Below are positions 1 through 6,245 of a DNA stretch of 11,400 bases, one piece after another (position 1 is the stretch's first letter; each line of letters opens with the position of its first letter). Source of the DNA: an uncultured Lachnospiraceae bacterium (GTDB taxonomy: Bacteria > Bacillota > Clostridia > Lachnospirales > Lachnospiraceae); the NCBI GenBank assembly GCA_946413945.1, contig CAMKMR010000027.1:1-11400 (forward strand), in the 5' to 3' direction. Below the pieces are notes generated by a model. That model saw nothing but the letters and a program-made list of their open reading frames with translations, made no database searches and had not been told where the DNA came from. A program made the position numbers and the translations under genes.

Positions 1-192
1 TATAAGATCTTTAAATTCATCTTCAGTCTTAAAATAATACTCTCTTCCGTTTTCTTCGCCCGGTCTAGGCTGTCTTGTTGTAGCAGATACCGAAAGTCTG
101 TAATCATACTTTTCACAAAGTCCCTTACATACAGTTCCTTTTCCCGCTCCTGAAAATCCCGAAATAACGATAAGCTTTCCTTTTCTATTCAT
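1..192 (-). CDS. gmk: Guanylate kinase, N-terminal 64 residues (runs off the left edge)
   Basis: Guanylate kinase phosphorylates GMP (and dGMP) to GDP with ATP in the cytosol. Only the first 64 codons are in the window. The visible part has the P-loop GFSGAGKGT at residues 12-20, followed by the GMP-binding region signature SVSATTRQPRPGE (about residues 35-47) and the REYYF segment, all typical of bacterial Gmk. The ATG at 192-190 is preceded by an AGAGGAT ribosome binding site. The upstream yicC stop lies only 14 bp away, so the two are almost certainly co-transcribed. The rqcH-yicC-gmk order matches the B. subtilis yloA-yloC-gmk neighbourhood. Nothing odd is seen in the visible portion; the C-terminal lid and catalytic parts are outside the window. 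Confidence 0.95.
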   Translation of the reverse strand, partial: MNRKGKLIVISGFSGAGKGTVCKGLCEKYDYRLSVSATTRQPRPGEENGREYYFKTEDEFKDLI

Positions 193-206
193 CTTCTATC
201 CTCTTC

Positions 207-1088
207 TTACTCCAGATTCTGTACCTGTTCTCTTATCTTTTCAATAAGAGTCTTTAACTCTATTCCGATATTTGTAACTTCTGTATCCTGTGACTTAGAA
301 AGAGTAGTATTAGCTTCACGATTCATTTCCTGAATGATAAAATCAAGCTTTCTTCCAACTGCGCCGCCTTCATTTAAAATGGCTCTTACCCCGTCAATAT
401 GACTATGAAGTCTTACCATTTCTTCATCTACACAGATCTTATCCGCATAGATTGTCACTTCTTGTGCAATGCGATTTTCATCGATAGTTTTATCTACAAG
501 GATCTCACTTACCTTTGCAGTAAGCTTTTCCTTATATGCTGTAATGATTTCCGGATACATTTCCTCAACCCTTGCTACAAGCCCTTCCATTTCATCTATC
601 TTTGAAAGAAGGTCAGCTTTAAGATTCTCTCCTTCAATCTCTCTAGTCTCAACAAACTTTGTGCAGGCCTGTCTTATAACAGTATCTAAATCCTTATACT
701 GTTCCTCATCTACTTCCTGTACCTTATCTTCAATCTCAAATACATCAGGGTATCTTCCAATGACTGTTGGCTTAAAGTCTTCTGTCATGCCAAAATCATT
801 TCCCATCTCATTTAAATATTTAATATACTCTGCTGCAATATCTTTATTATATCTTACTACAACACCTGAATCACTGAGGTCTTCAAATGTGATATAAACA
901 TCAACTTTTCCTCTTCCAATATATTCAGCAAGAGTCTTTCTTATCTGTGCCTCGTACTTATTAAGTTTTCTTGGCATCTTCATAGAAATATCTGCGTAAC
1001 GATGATTTACAGACTTAAGTTCTACTATGATCTTCTTTGTCTCATCAATCATCTCGCTTCGGCCAAAGCCGGTCATACTACGTATCAT
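207..1088 (-). CDS. yicC: YicC/YloC family endoribonuclease
   Basis: A 293-residue protein of the YicC/YloC family, cytosolic proteins reported to act as endoribonucleases in E. coli and B. subtilis. It opens with the family hallmark MIRSMTGFGRSE, carries the YicC-like N-terminal domain over roughly residues 1-155, and ends in the DUF1732 domain (about 209-293) with the conserved EEMVRLHSH, VGRKLDFIIQEMNRE and EKIREQVQN segments. Length is normal for the family. The ATG at 1088 has an AGAGGTG ribosome binding site at good spacing. A sigma-A-like promoter overlaps the end of rqcH, so yicC-gmk can be transcribed separately from rqcH. In B. subtilis remA sits between this gene and gmk; here only 14 bp separate them. 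Family assignment is secure; the RNase activity is inferred from relatives. Confidence 0.93.
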   Translation of the reverse strand: MIRSMTGFGRSEMIDETKKIIVELKSVNHRYADISMKMPRKLNKYEAQIRKTLAEYIGRGKVDVYITFEDLSDSGVVVRYNKDIAAEYIKYLNEMGNDFGMTEDFKPTVIGRYPDVFEIEDKVQEVDEEQYKDLDTVIRQACTKFVETREIEGENLKADLLSKIDEMEGLVARVEEMYPEIITAYKEKLTAKVSEILVDKTIDENRIAQEVTIYADKICVDEEMVRLHSHIDGVRAILNEGGAVGRKLDFIIQEMNREANTTLSKSQDTEVTNIGIELKTLIEKIREQVQNLE

Positions 1089-1123
1089 AGGATTTTCACC
1101 TCTTTAAAATGTTTAACTAATAT

Positions 1124-1152
1124 ATTCTACTATCTTAACTGCAATTTTTCAA
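1124..1152 (-). promoter_or_regulatory. Predicted sigma-A-type promoter for yicC-gmk
   Basis: On the minus strand a TTGAAA -35 box (1152-1147) and a TAGAAT -10 box (1129-1124) are separated by exactly 17 bp; each box matches consensus at five of six positions. The -35 box overlaps the stop codon of rqcH. The predicted start would be about 30 nt upstream of the yicC ATG. Found by eye, not tested. Confidence 0.6.
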
Positions 1153-2948
1153 GAGTGCTGACTAATTCCTCTTATGTCAGGCTCGGCTACCATTGAATAG
1201 TTGGTGTGATAGATTACAAAGCCTGGCTTTTTTGCTGGCGGTTTTTTTAGATTTTTCTTTTCTGTGTAATCGATCTCCACCTTTGGTGCTTTACGTCCTG
1301 ATGAAAAATATGCTGCAAGTCTTGCTGCCTCTTCATATACCGAATCCGATAACTCCTCTTTTCCATGTCTTTTAACTATCACATGGCTGCCCGGCATTTT
1401 CTTTGCGTGGAACCACATATCATTTCCATCTGCAAAGTTAAAGGTCAGATAATCGTTCTGCAGATTATTTTTTCCTACATAGATATCATGCCCATCACTG
1501 GATATAAAATGCAGTGGCTTTGCTGCCTCTGTTTTTTTCTTACCCTTATAAGAAGCATTCCTTGCCGATTTAATAACTCCATTTTCAGTTAGTTCGCGTC
1601 TTATCTCATTCAGATCCTTTTCTGTTTCTGCAATTTCAAGCTCATGTAGAACAGACTTAAGATAAGTAAGGTCATCTCCTGTCTCAACCAAAAGATCTGT
1701 AAGAGCAAGATAGGTTCTTTTTTTCTTATTATATTTTTCAAAATATTTCTTTGAATTTTCTGAAGCTGTTTTGTCCGGATCAAGGGGAATCGTGATTTCC
1801 TTATTATCATAATAATTAAGACATTTTAATTCCTTTTCTCCTCCGGACAGCTCGTATCCATAAGTGTTAAGCAGTTCACCGTAAATCCTGTACTTATCTC
1901 TATCTTCTGTGTCCTTCATCTGCTGAGACTGCAAGTCATATTTTTTAGCAGTTCTTTCAACAGCTGTGTTTATCAGATGTCTTAAGTCCTGAGATTTCTG
2001 CCTTATAAGAGCAGCTGCACTTTTCTTTGAATAGAAATCTGATACAAGTTTCGAAATGCTTTCGTAACGCTGATCATTTTGGTCAGTTGTGGTCAGTTCC
2101 ATTTTTTCATTTCCGACAGGATCAACTTTAAGGGCACTGTAAGAATAAAGTTTCATGGAACTATATTCCTTTGGAACTCCGTCCACATAATAAAGATGTG
2201 GCTCATAATTTCCTGCCTTTATATTTTCAATCAGTTCCAGCAGGCTCATTTCAAGCTTTTCCTTTTCATTCTCAACAAGATCTTCCATTGACTTTCTTGG
2301 ATCAATGCCCGCCCTGAAAACAAGCTCTTCTCCAGTGATCTTACTGAATCCTGTAAATGATCCTGATATCATTTTTGCTATCGGCCCAGGTTTAGATAAC
2401 ACTTTATCCAACTCTTCCTTTGTTATTTTAAGCGGATCAAGTTTCCCTTGAGATGGAGGAAATTCATAAGTCTTTCCTGGAAGAACAAGTCTTACAGAAC
2501 TGATATCATTATTTACTCTCTTGATACTGTCGATTATCTTTCCATTTTCATCTACAAAGATAATATTGCTGTATCTTCCCATCATTTCCATGATAAGGCG
2601 CTTTTCTTTTAAATCTCCCATCTCATCTAAGTGTTCTATATGGATTGAGATTATTCTTTCAAACGAAGGCTGTGTAATATCTACGATCCTTCCATTTCCA
2701 ATATATTTTCTAAGCAGCATGCAGAAGTTTGGAGCCTGCATAGGAGAAGTCTTTGTTTCCTCCGTAAGATAGATAAGAGGGAGTCCTGCGTCCGCAGAAA
2801 TAAGAAGTCTATAAGTATCCTTATTATTCTTAATGATAAGATTAAGCTCTGAATCTTCTGGCTGCTGGACCTTATATACTCTTCCTCCTATAAGTTTTTC
2901 TTTTAGTTCTGCTACTATACTGCTTATTGTAATTCCGTTAAATGCCAT
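1149..2948 (-). CDS. rqcH: RqcH / NFACT-family ribosome quality control protein
   Basis: A 599-residue bacterial Rqc2 homologue (older names FbpA, fibronectin-binding protein). RqcH binds the obstructed 50S subunit-peptidyl-tRNA complex and directs C-terminal alanine tailing, marking stalled chains for degradation. Visible domains: NFACT-N with MAFNGITISSIVAELKEKL, the NFCMLLRKYI helix (74-83) and MGRYSNIIF; a helix-hairpin-helix stretch around 170-220; a long charged coiled-coil region (about 300-470); and NFACT-R from about 478 with DIYVGKNNLQND and MWFHAKKMPGSHVI. Length and order are normal. At the position of the B. subtilis D97-R98 pair, which contacts tRNA, this protein has E97-R98. 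The ATG at 2948 follows a GGAGA ribosome binding site. It is separated from glgA by a terminator and 254 bp, and its promoter is not obvious. Gene order rqcH-yicC-gmk supports the call. Confidence 0.93.
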   Translation of the reverse strand: MAFNGITISSIVAELKEKLIGGRVYKVQQPEDSELNLIIKNNKDTYRLLISADAGLPLIYLTEETKTSPMQAPNFCMLLRKYIGNGRIVDITQPSFERIISIHIEHLDEMGDLKEKRLIMEMMGRYSNIIFVDENGKIIDSIKRVNNDISSVRLVLPGKTYEFPPSQGKLDPLKITKEELDKVLSKPGPIAKMISGSFTGFSKITGEELVFRAGIDPRKSMEDLVENEKEKLEMSLLELIENIKAGNYEPHLYYVDGVPKEYSSMKLYSYSALKVDPVGNEKMELTTTDQNDQRYESISKLVSDFYSKKSAAALIRQKSQDLRHLINTAVERTAKKYDLQSQQMKDTEDRDKYRIYGELLNTYGYELSGGEKELKCLNYYDNKEITIPLDPDKTASENSKKYFEKYNKKKRTYLALTDLLVETGDDLTYLKSVLHELEIAETEKDLNEIRRELTENGVIKSARNASYKGKKKTEAAKPLHFISSDGHDIYVGKNNLQNDYLTFNFADGNDMWFHAKKMPGSHVIVKRHGKEELSDSVYEEAARLAAYFSSGRKAPKVEIDYTEKKNLKKPPAKKPGFVIYHTNYSMVAEPDIRGISQHS

Positions 2949-3010
2949 CTTTTTTTCTCCGTTTATCTATTTTGCAAGCGCGAAGCAGTTTTCGCGGCTC
3001 AATAATGTCT

Positions 3011-3037
3011 AAGCACAACAAAGCCTGTTTTTCATGC
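3011..3037. repeat. Short interspersed repeat, copy A (upstream of rqcH)
   Basis: A 27-bp stretch that recurs at 3094-3120 with only three differences, all transitions (24/27 identical). The conserved core is GCCTGTTTTTCA. This copy can form an imperfect hairpin: acaaca at 3015-3020 pairs with tgttgt at 3047-3052. A more diverged, shorter relative seems to start at about 2975 (CAAGCGC ... TTTTCGCGG), where cgcgaa (2979-2984) pairs with ttcgcg (2991-2996). No open reading frame of note covers it. Its nature (intergenic palindromic repeat family, regulatory site, or chance duplication) is unknown. Confidence 0.6.
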
Positions 3038-3093
3038 ATGCACAAGTGTTGTCATGTTGCTTTATCATTTCACCTGTCAGCTGTATGATGTAC

Positions 3094-3120
3094 AAGCGCA
3101 ACAAGGCCTGTTTTTCACGC
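3094..3120. repeat. Short interspersed repeat, copy B (upstream of rqcH)
   Basis: Second copy of the 27-bp repeat, 83 bp after the first. It is GC-richer and is half of a hairpin: CAAGGCC at 3102-3108 is complementary to GGCCTTG at 3122-3128, leaving a 13-nt loop that holds the conserved TGTTTTTCA. That the two copies differ only by transitions while each keeps some dyad symmetry suggests a structured element at the RNA or DNA level. This is inference from two copies only. Confidence 0.6.
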
Positions 3121-3158
3121 CGGCCTTGCTTCATGCCATTTAATAGTGTACAGTCAGA

Positions 3159-3191
3159 GAAAATGACAGTGGGAGACCCACTGTCATTTTC
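3159..3191 (-). terminator. Rho-independent terminator after glgA
   Basis: A perfect 15-bp inverted repeat (gaaaatgacagtggg / cccactgtcattttc) with a 3-nt loop begins 12 bp beyond the glgA stop codon. The stem ends in an A-run on one side and a T-run on the other, so it could act in both directions. It separates the glgA transcription unit from rqcH. Confidence 0.85.
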
Positions 3192-3202
3192 TTGCTTATT
3201 TC

Positions 3203-4639
3203 CTAGATTTCATTATAGAGTCTTTCATAAATCTTTGCTGATTCACCCCAGCTATAATTCTGTTCCATTGCTCTTTCTATAAGACCATTCCAAGCCTCTT
3301 TATTGTTATAATATACATCCTTAGAATAATTGAATGTATTAAGAAGCTCTCTTGAATCATAGTTTGTAAATGAGAATCCTGTTCCGCTTCCTTCGTACTC
3401 ATTGTAAGGTATGACAGTATCCTTAAGTCCACCAGTTTCTCTAACGATAGGAAGAGAACCATATCTAAGAGCCATCAGCTGTGTAAGTCCACATGGCTCA
3501 AATCTTGATGGTACAAGGATAGTATCGCATCCTGCATACATAAGATGTGAAAGCTCATCAGAGAAATAAATATTCGCTGAAAGTTTTGATGGATGTATGC
3601 CCTGATAATATCTGAACATGTTCTCATATCTAGCTTCACCAGTTCCAAGTACTACGAACTGTGTGCCATCTGTCATCATATCATTCATAACCTTATCTAT
3701 AAGATCAAGACCCTTTTGATCTGTAAGTCTTGAGATAAGGCCGACCATATAACAATCCGGATCAATAGGAAGTCCAAGTCTTTCCTGAAGAGCAGTCTTA
3801 TTCTTTTTCTTTAATTCCTTATAGTTAGTAATATCGTAATTTGCCGCAATGCTAGGATCCTTAGAAGGATTATAAACGTCGTAGTCGATACCATTTACAA
3901 TTCCCCAAAGTGACTGCCATCTCGCACGAAGAAGTCCGTCAAGTCCTTCTCCATATTCTGGAGTCTGTATCTCATGAGCATAGGTATTTGAAACCGTTGT
4001 GATCTTATCCGCATAAACAAGACCGCCCTTAAGCATTGATGCATCCTTGTGGAACTCAAGCTTATCAGCTGTGAATACATATGATGGAAGTCCTGAATCT
4101 GCCTGTATTGTTTCGATATCCCATCTTCCCTGGAATTTTAGGTTGTGGATAGTCATAATAGACTTCATTCCGCTGAAAAATGGATTTGTCTGGAACATTG
4201 TCTTAAGATAAACAGGTACCAATGCTGACTGCCAGTCATGACAATGAAGTATATCCGGCTGGAAGCCTATGATAGGAAGTATTGAAAGAGCCGCTTTACA
4301 GAAGAAGCAGTATTTCTCTATATCCCACTTTAGATCTCCATAGATATTAAAACCGCTGAAATATCTCTCATTGTCAATAAAGTAAACAGGAACACCTTCA
4401 TATTCAAGGTACATTACGCCAACATATTCCTGTCTCCAACCAATATCCATCATGAAATGTGTTATATATTTCATGTTGTTCTTATATTTATCAGGCAGGC
4501 ACATGTACTTTGGCATGATGATCCTCACATCATATTCATCCTTATTGAATTTCTTAGGCAAAGTACCAACAACGTCCGCAAGTCCGCCTGTCTTAATAAA
4601 TGGAACGCATTCTGATGCTATGTATGCAATCTTCTTCAT
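3203..4639 (-). CDS. glgA: Glycogen synthase (ADP-glucose glucosyltransferase, GT5)
   Basis: Bacterial glycogen synthase transfers glucose from ADP-glucose to the non-reducing end of alpha-1,4-glucan in the cytosol. The 478-residue length is normal. The N-terminal Rossmann domain opens with KIAYIASECVPFIKTGGLAD, whose KTGGLADV signature (16-23) binds ADP-glucose. HCHDWQ (132-137), VNGID (248-252), SRLTDQKG (303-310) and the C-terminal PSRFEPCGLTQLMA (377-390) with the catalytic-site Glu381 follow, then RETGGLKDTV. The ATG at 4639 has a strong GGAGGAAG ribosome binding site. It lies 34 bp after the cytidylate-kinase-like gene and so probably shares its transcript, although a TATAAT sequence overlaps that gene's stop codon. 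No glgB, glgC or glgD is adjacent, so glycogen genes are scattered or elsewhere. A clear terminator follows. Confidence 0.96.
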   Translation of the reverse strand: MKKIAYIASECVPFIKTGGLADVVGTLPKKFNKDEYDVRIIMPKYMCLPDKYKNNMKYITHFMMDIGWRQEYVGVMYLEYEGVPVYFIDNERYFSGFNIYGDLKWDIEKYCFFCKAALSILPIIGFQPDILHCHDWQSALVPVYLKTMFQTNPFFSGMKSIMTIHNLKFQGRWDIETIQADSGLPSYVFTADKLEFHKDASMLKGGLVYADKITTVSNTYAHEIQTPEYGEGLDGLLRARWQSLWGIVNGIDYDVYNPSKDPSIAANYDITNYKELKKKNKTALQERLGLPIDPDCYMVGLISRLTDQKGLDLIDKVMNDMMTDGTQFVVLGTGEARYENMFRYYQGIHPSKLSANIYFSDELSHLMYAGCDTILVPSRFEPCGLTQLMALRYGSLPIVRETGGLKDTVIPYNEYEGSGTGFSFTNYDSRELLNTFNYSKDVYYNNKEAWNGLIERAMEQNYSWGESAKIYERLYNEI

Positions 4640-4673
4640 ATTGTAACTTCCTCCATCCCCTGTTATATGTGTA

Positions 4674-5306
4674 TTATAGTTCTTCTTTGACTTTTATCAT
4701 CTTTTTTATCATGTCTATGCAGCCTTGAATCCCCAACTTATAAGAATTGAGGGAAAGGTCATACTGGGTAACATCTTTCCAATCCATGCCTGTATAATAC
4801 TTATAATAATCCGCCTTCCTTTCATCCATCGACTTTACATATGCCTCTAATTCCTTATCTGTCATATGATGAACTGATGACGCTCTTCTTACTCTGAAGT
4901 CCAGCGGTGCATGGATAAAGACACTTAGCACATCATCCCTGTCTCTTAAAATATAATTTGCTGATCTTCCTACTATTACGCAGGATTCTCTATTAGCAAG
5001 TTCTTTTATGACTTCTGACTGATACTCGTAGAGATTTTTCATCACAAGGAAATCCTGACCAAAAGCAGGAAGATCTGTATCCGGTTTGCTATCATACTTT
5101 TCTTTAGCAACTGAAAAAAGAGAAGTACCTTCAATTTTCGAATTATGTGCTATCTTTTCTGAATGCATATTTTCGTTTGTAGATACAAGTTTGAACATTT
5201 CACTATCGTAGCAACTGATACCAAGTTCTTCTGCTAATCTTTTTCCGACTTTCAGCCCCCCTGTTCCATATTGCCTTGCTATTGTTACAATGATCTTCTT
5301 TTCCAT
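4674..5306 (-). CDS. Cytidylate kinase-like family protein
   Basis: A 210-residue protein of the cytidylate-kinase-like family (Pfam Cytidylate_kin2 type), small P-loop-fold proteins common in Clostridia whose substrate is mostly unproven. It begins IIVTIARQYGTGGLKVGKRLAEEL, the family's phosphate-binding region, and has the later VIVGRSANYILRD segment and the arginine-rich FIHAPLDFRVRR lid-like segment. It departs from the standard GxxxxGK[ST] loop, as is usual for this family. Two ATGs are possible, at 5330 and 5306. The second is preferred because AGGAG lies 9 nt upstream of it and the conserved fold begins just after it; the first has only a weak AGGG. It sits 34 bp ahead of glgA. True CMP kinase activity should not be assumed: Cmk in most Clostridia is a separate gene. 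Confidence 0.85.
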   Translation of the reverse strand: MEKKIIVTIARQYGTGGLKVGKRLAEELGISCYDSEMFKLVSTNENMHSEKIAHNSKIEGTSLFSVAKEKYDSKPDTDLPAFGQDFLVMKNLYEYQSEVIKELANRESCVIVGRSANYILRDRDDVLSVFIHAPLDFRVRRASSVHHMTDKELEAYVKSMDERKADYYKYYTGMDWKDVTQYDLSLNSYKLGIQGCIDMIKKMIKVKEEL

Positions 5307-5368
5307 AACAAACAGCTCCTCTCTAATCATGTTTCCCTGTAATAAGCAATAAAATAATCATATTTTCA

Positions 5369-6079
5369 TCAATCAAGATATTTACCGCCGCATTTTTCTA
5401 TACATGCTCTCGAAAGACATTCCATAGCGTCTATATAATAATCTGCATTCAATTCATAATTCTGTGCAAATACCGACAGTTCTGTGCAAGCAAGTATTAC
5501 CGCTTCACATCCCATATTTTTAAATGCCTCTGATATTTCTTTAAATACGTGCCTATCTCCTTTGCCGCCTCTTTTTATATCATCATAAATTAGTGACATA
5601 ACAAGTTTTTGTATGTCCTCCTCGGGGTATACTGCTTCAATACCAACTTTATTTAATTCTTTTTTATAAAGGTCGCTCTTTACGGTTCCTGTCGTTGCCA
5701 TAACCCCAACCTTTTTTAAATTTCTTTTTTTTGCATATTTAGAGGCTTCCTCTATCATATTGATAAAGTTGCCATCCATTTTTTCATTAAATTTATCTGC
5801 AAAATAATGTGATGTATTACATGGAACTGCAAGATATTTACATCCAGCTTTTTTAAGCATATCGATATCATTTCCAAGTACATCCCATAGATAATCTGTT
5901 TTGCCCTCTAATATACATGCTGTCCTATCTGGAATTTCTGCATGTGAATAAATAAGGATATTTATATGATCCTGATCGCAGGTCACTTCTGTTTTATCGA
6001 TTATTTTTTTATATAGAACTGATGTTGCTTCAGGTCCCATGCCCCCAAGGATCCCGAGCATTTCTTTTTTTACTGACAT
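5369..6079 (-). CDS. Aspartate/glutamate racemase family protein (probable D-Asp supplier)
   Basis: A 236-residue, PLP-independent amino-acid racemase of the Asp/Glu racemase superfamily, using two cysteines as acid/base. Visible are the family opening MLGILGGMGPEATSVLYKKI (7-26), Cys87 in VPCNTSH, the second-domain start VGVMATTGTV (124-133), and Cys198 in ILACTELS, so both catalytic cysteines are present. Length is normal for the RacX/YgeA/aspartate racemase branch. The ATG at 6079 has only a weak AAGAGA ribosome binding site. It is divergent from a D-aspartate-ligase homologue, as aspartate racemase accompanies D-Asp ligase in Enterococcus faecium; this makes L-Asp to D-Asp the likeliest reaction. 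Glutamate or broad-spectrum racemase activity cannot be excluded from sequence. The following gene starts 62 bp further on, possibly in the same transcript. Confidence 0.88.
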   Translation of the reverse strand: MSVKKEMLGILGGMGPEATSVLYKKIIDKTEVTCDQDHINILIYSHAEIPDRTACILEGKTDYLWDVLGNDIDMLKKAGCKYLAVPCNTSHYFADKFNEKMDGNFINMIEEASKYAKKRNLKKVGVMATTGTVKSDLYKKELNKVGIEAVYPEEDIQKLVMSLIYDDIKRGGKGDRHVFKEISEAFKNMGCEAVILACTELSVFAQNYELNADYYIDAMECLSRACIEKCGGKYLD

Positions 6080-6104
6080 TTTTAATCTCTTTTCATAATA
6101 TGAT

Positions 6105-6127
6105 ATATTGTGTTAATAACACAATAT
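6105..6127. promoter_or_regulatory. 23-bp palindrome, probable operator of the racemase gene
   Basis: Two perfect 11-bp arms, atattgtgtta and taacacaatat, flank a single central base. The palindrome lies 25 bp upstream of the racemase ATG and just downstream of a TATAAT box on the same strand, so it would cover about +5 to +27 of the transcript, a usual place for a repressor operator. The core TTGTG-N7-CACAA resembles Rex or Crp-type sites but does not match their spacing, so I cannot name the regulator. Confidence 0.55.
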
Positions 6128-6138
6128 TTATGAAATAA

Positions 6139-6144
6139 ATTATA
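6139..6144 (-). promoter_or_regulatory. Putative -10 box of the racemase gene
   Basis: A perfect TATAAT lies on the minus strand about 60 bp upstream of the racemase ATG. No good -35 box is found 16-18 bp further upstream; a TTGTAT lies at 20 bp spacing. The assignment rests on the -10 match and position only. Confidence 0.4.
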
Positions 6145-6183
6145 ACATAATATTCTGCTTAGCCATACAATCTTTTTTAATTC

Positions 6184-6212
6184 TTCACTATTTCTTTTGA
6201 AAGTGCTATACT
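6184..6212 (+). promoter_or_regulatory. Putative promoter of the D-Asp ligase-murE unit
   Basis: TTCACT (6184-6189) and TATACT (6207-6212) are spaced by 17 bp, matching sigma-A consensus at four and five of six positions. Transcription would begin about 25 nt before the ATG at 6246, which carries a GAAAGG ribosome binding site at 6229-6234. Moderate match, seen by eye. Confidence 0.45.
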
Positions 6213-6245
6213 TCTTTAGGATTATTTTGAAAGGTAGATACTACT

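Noticed and set aside
469..897. Plus-strand open frame of 142 codons inside yicC
   Set aside because: It is antisense to a well-conserved gene, its translation resembles no family, and it has no ribosome binding site.
2979..3128. CRISPR array
   Set aside because: Only two good copies and one weak copy, unevenly spaced (35 and 83 bp), with differences in the repeat and no cas genes nearby.
3011..3128. T-box or other known riboswitch upstream of rqcH
   Set aside because: No T-box sequence, no specifier-loop arrangement, no terminator between the repeats and rqcH, and no match to a riboswitch core I recognise.
5307..5330. Upstream ATG as start of the cytidylate-kinase-like gene
   Set aside because: It would add eight residues (MIREELFV) that are themselves the ribosome binding site region of the ATG at 5306; AGGAG lies 9 nt before the latter.
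6105..6127. Rex (redox) operator
   Set aside because: TTGTG and CACAA halves are present, but Rex sites have the form TTGTGAA-N4-TTCACAA or TTGTTAA-N4-TTAACAA (18 bp). The centre here is one base shorter and the inner bases differ.
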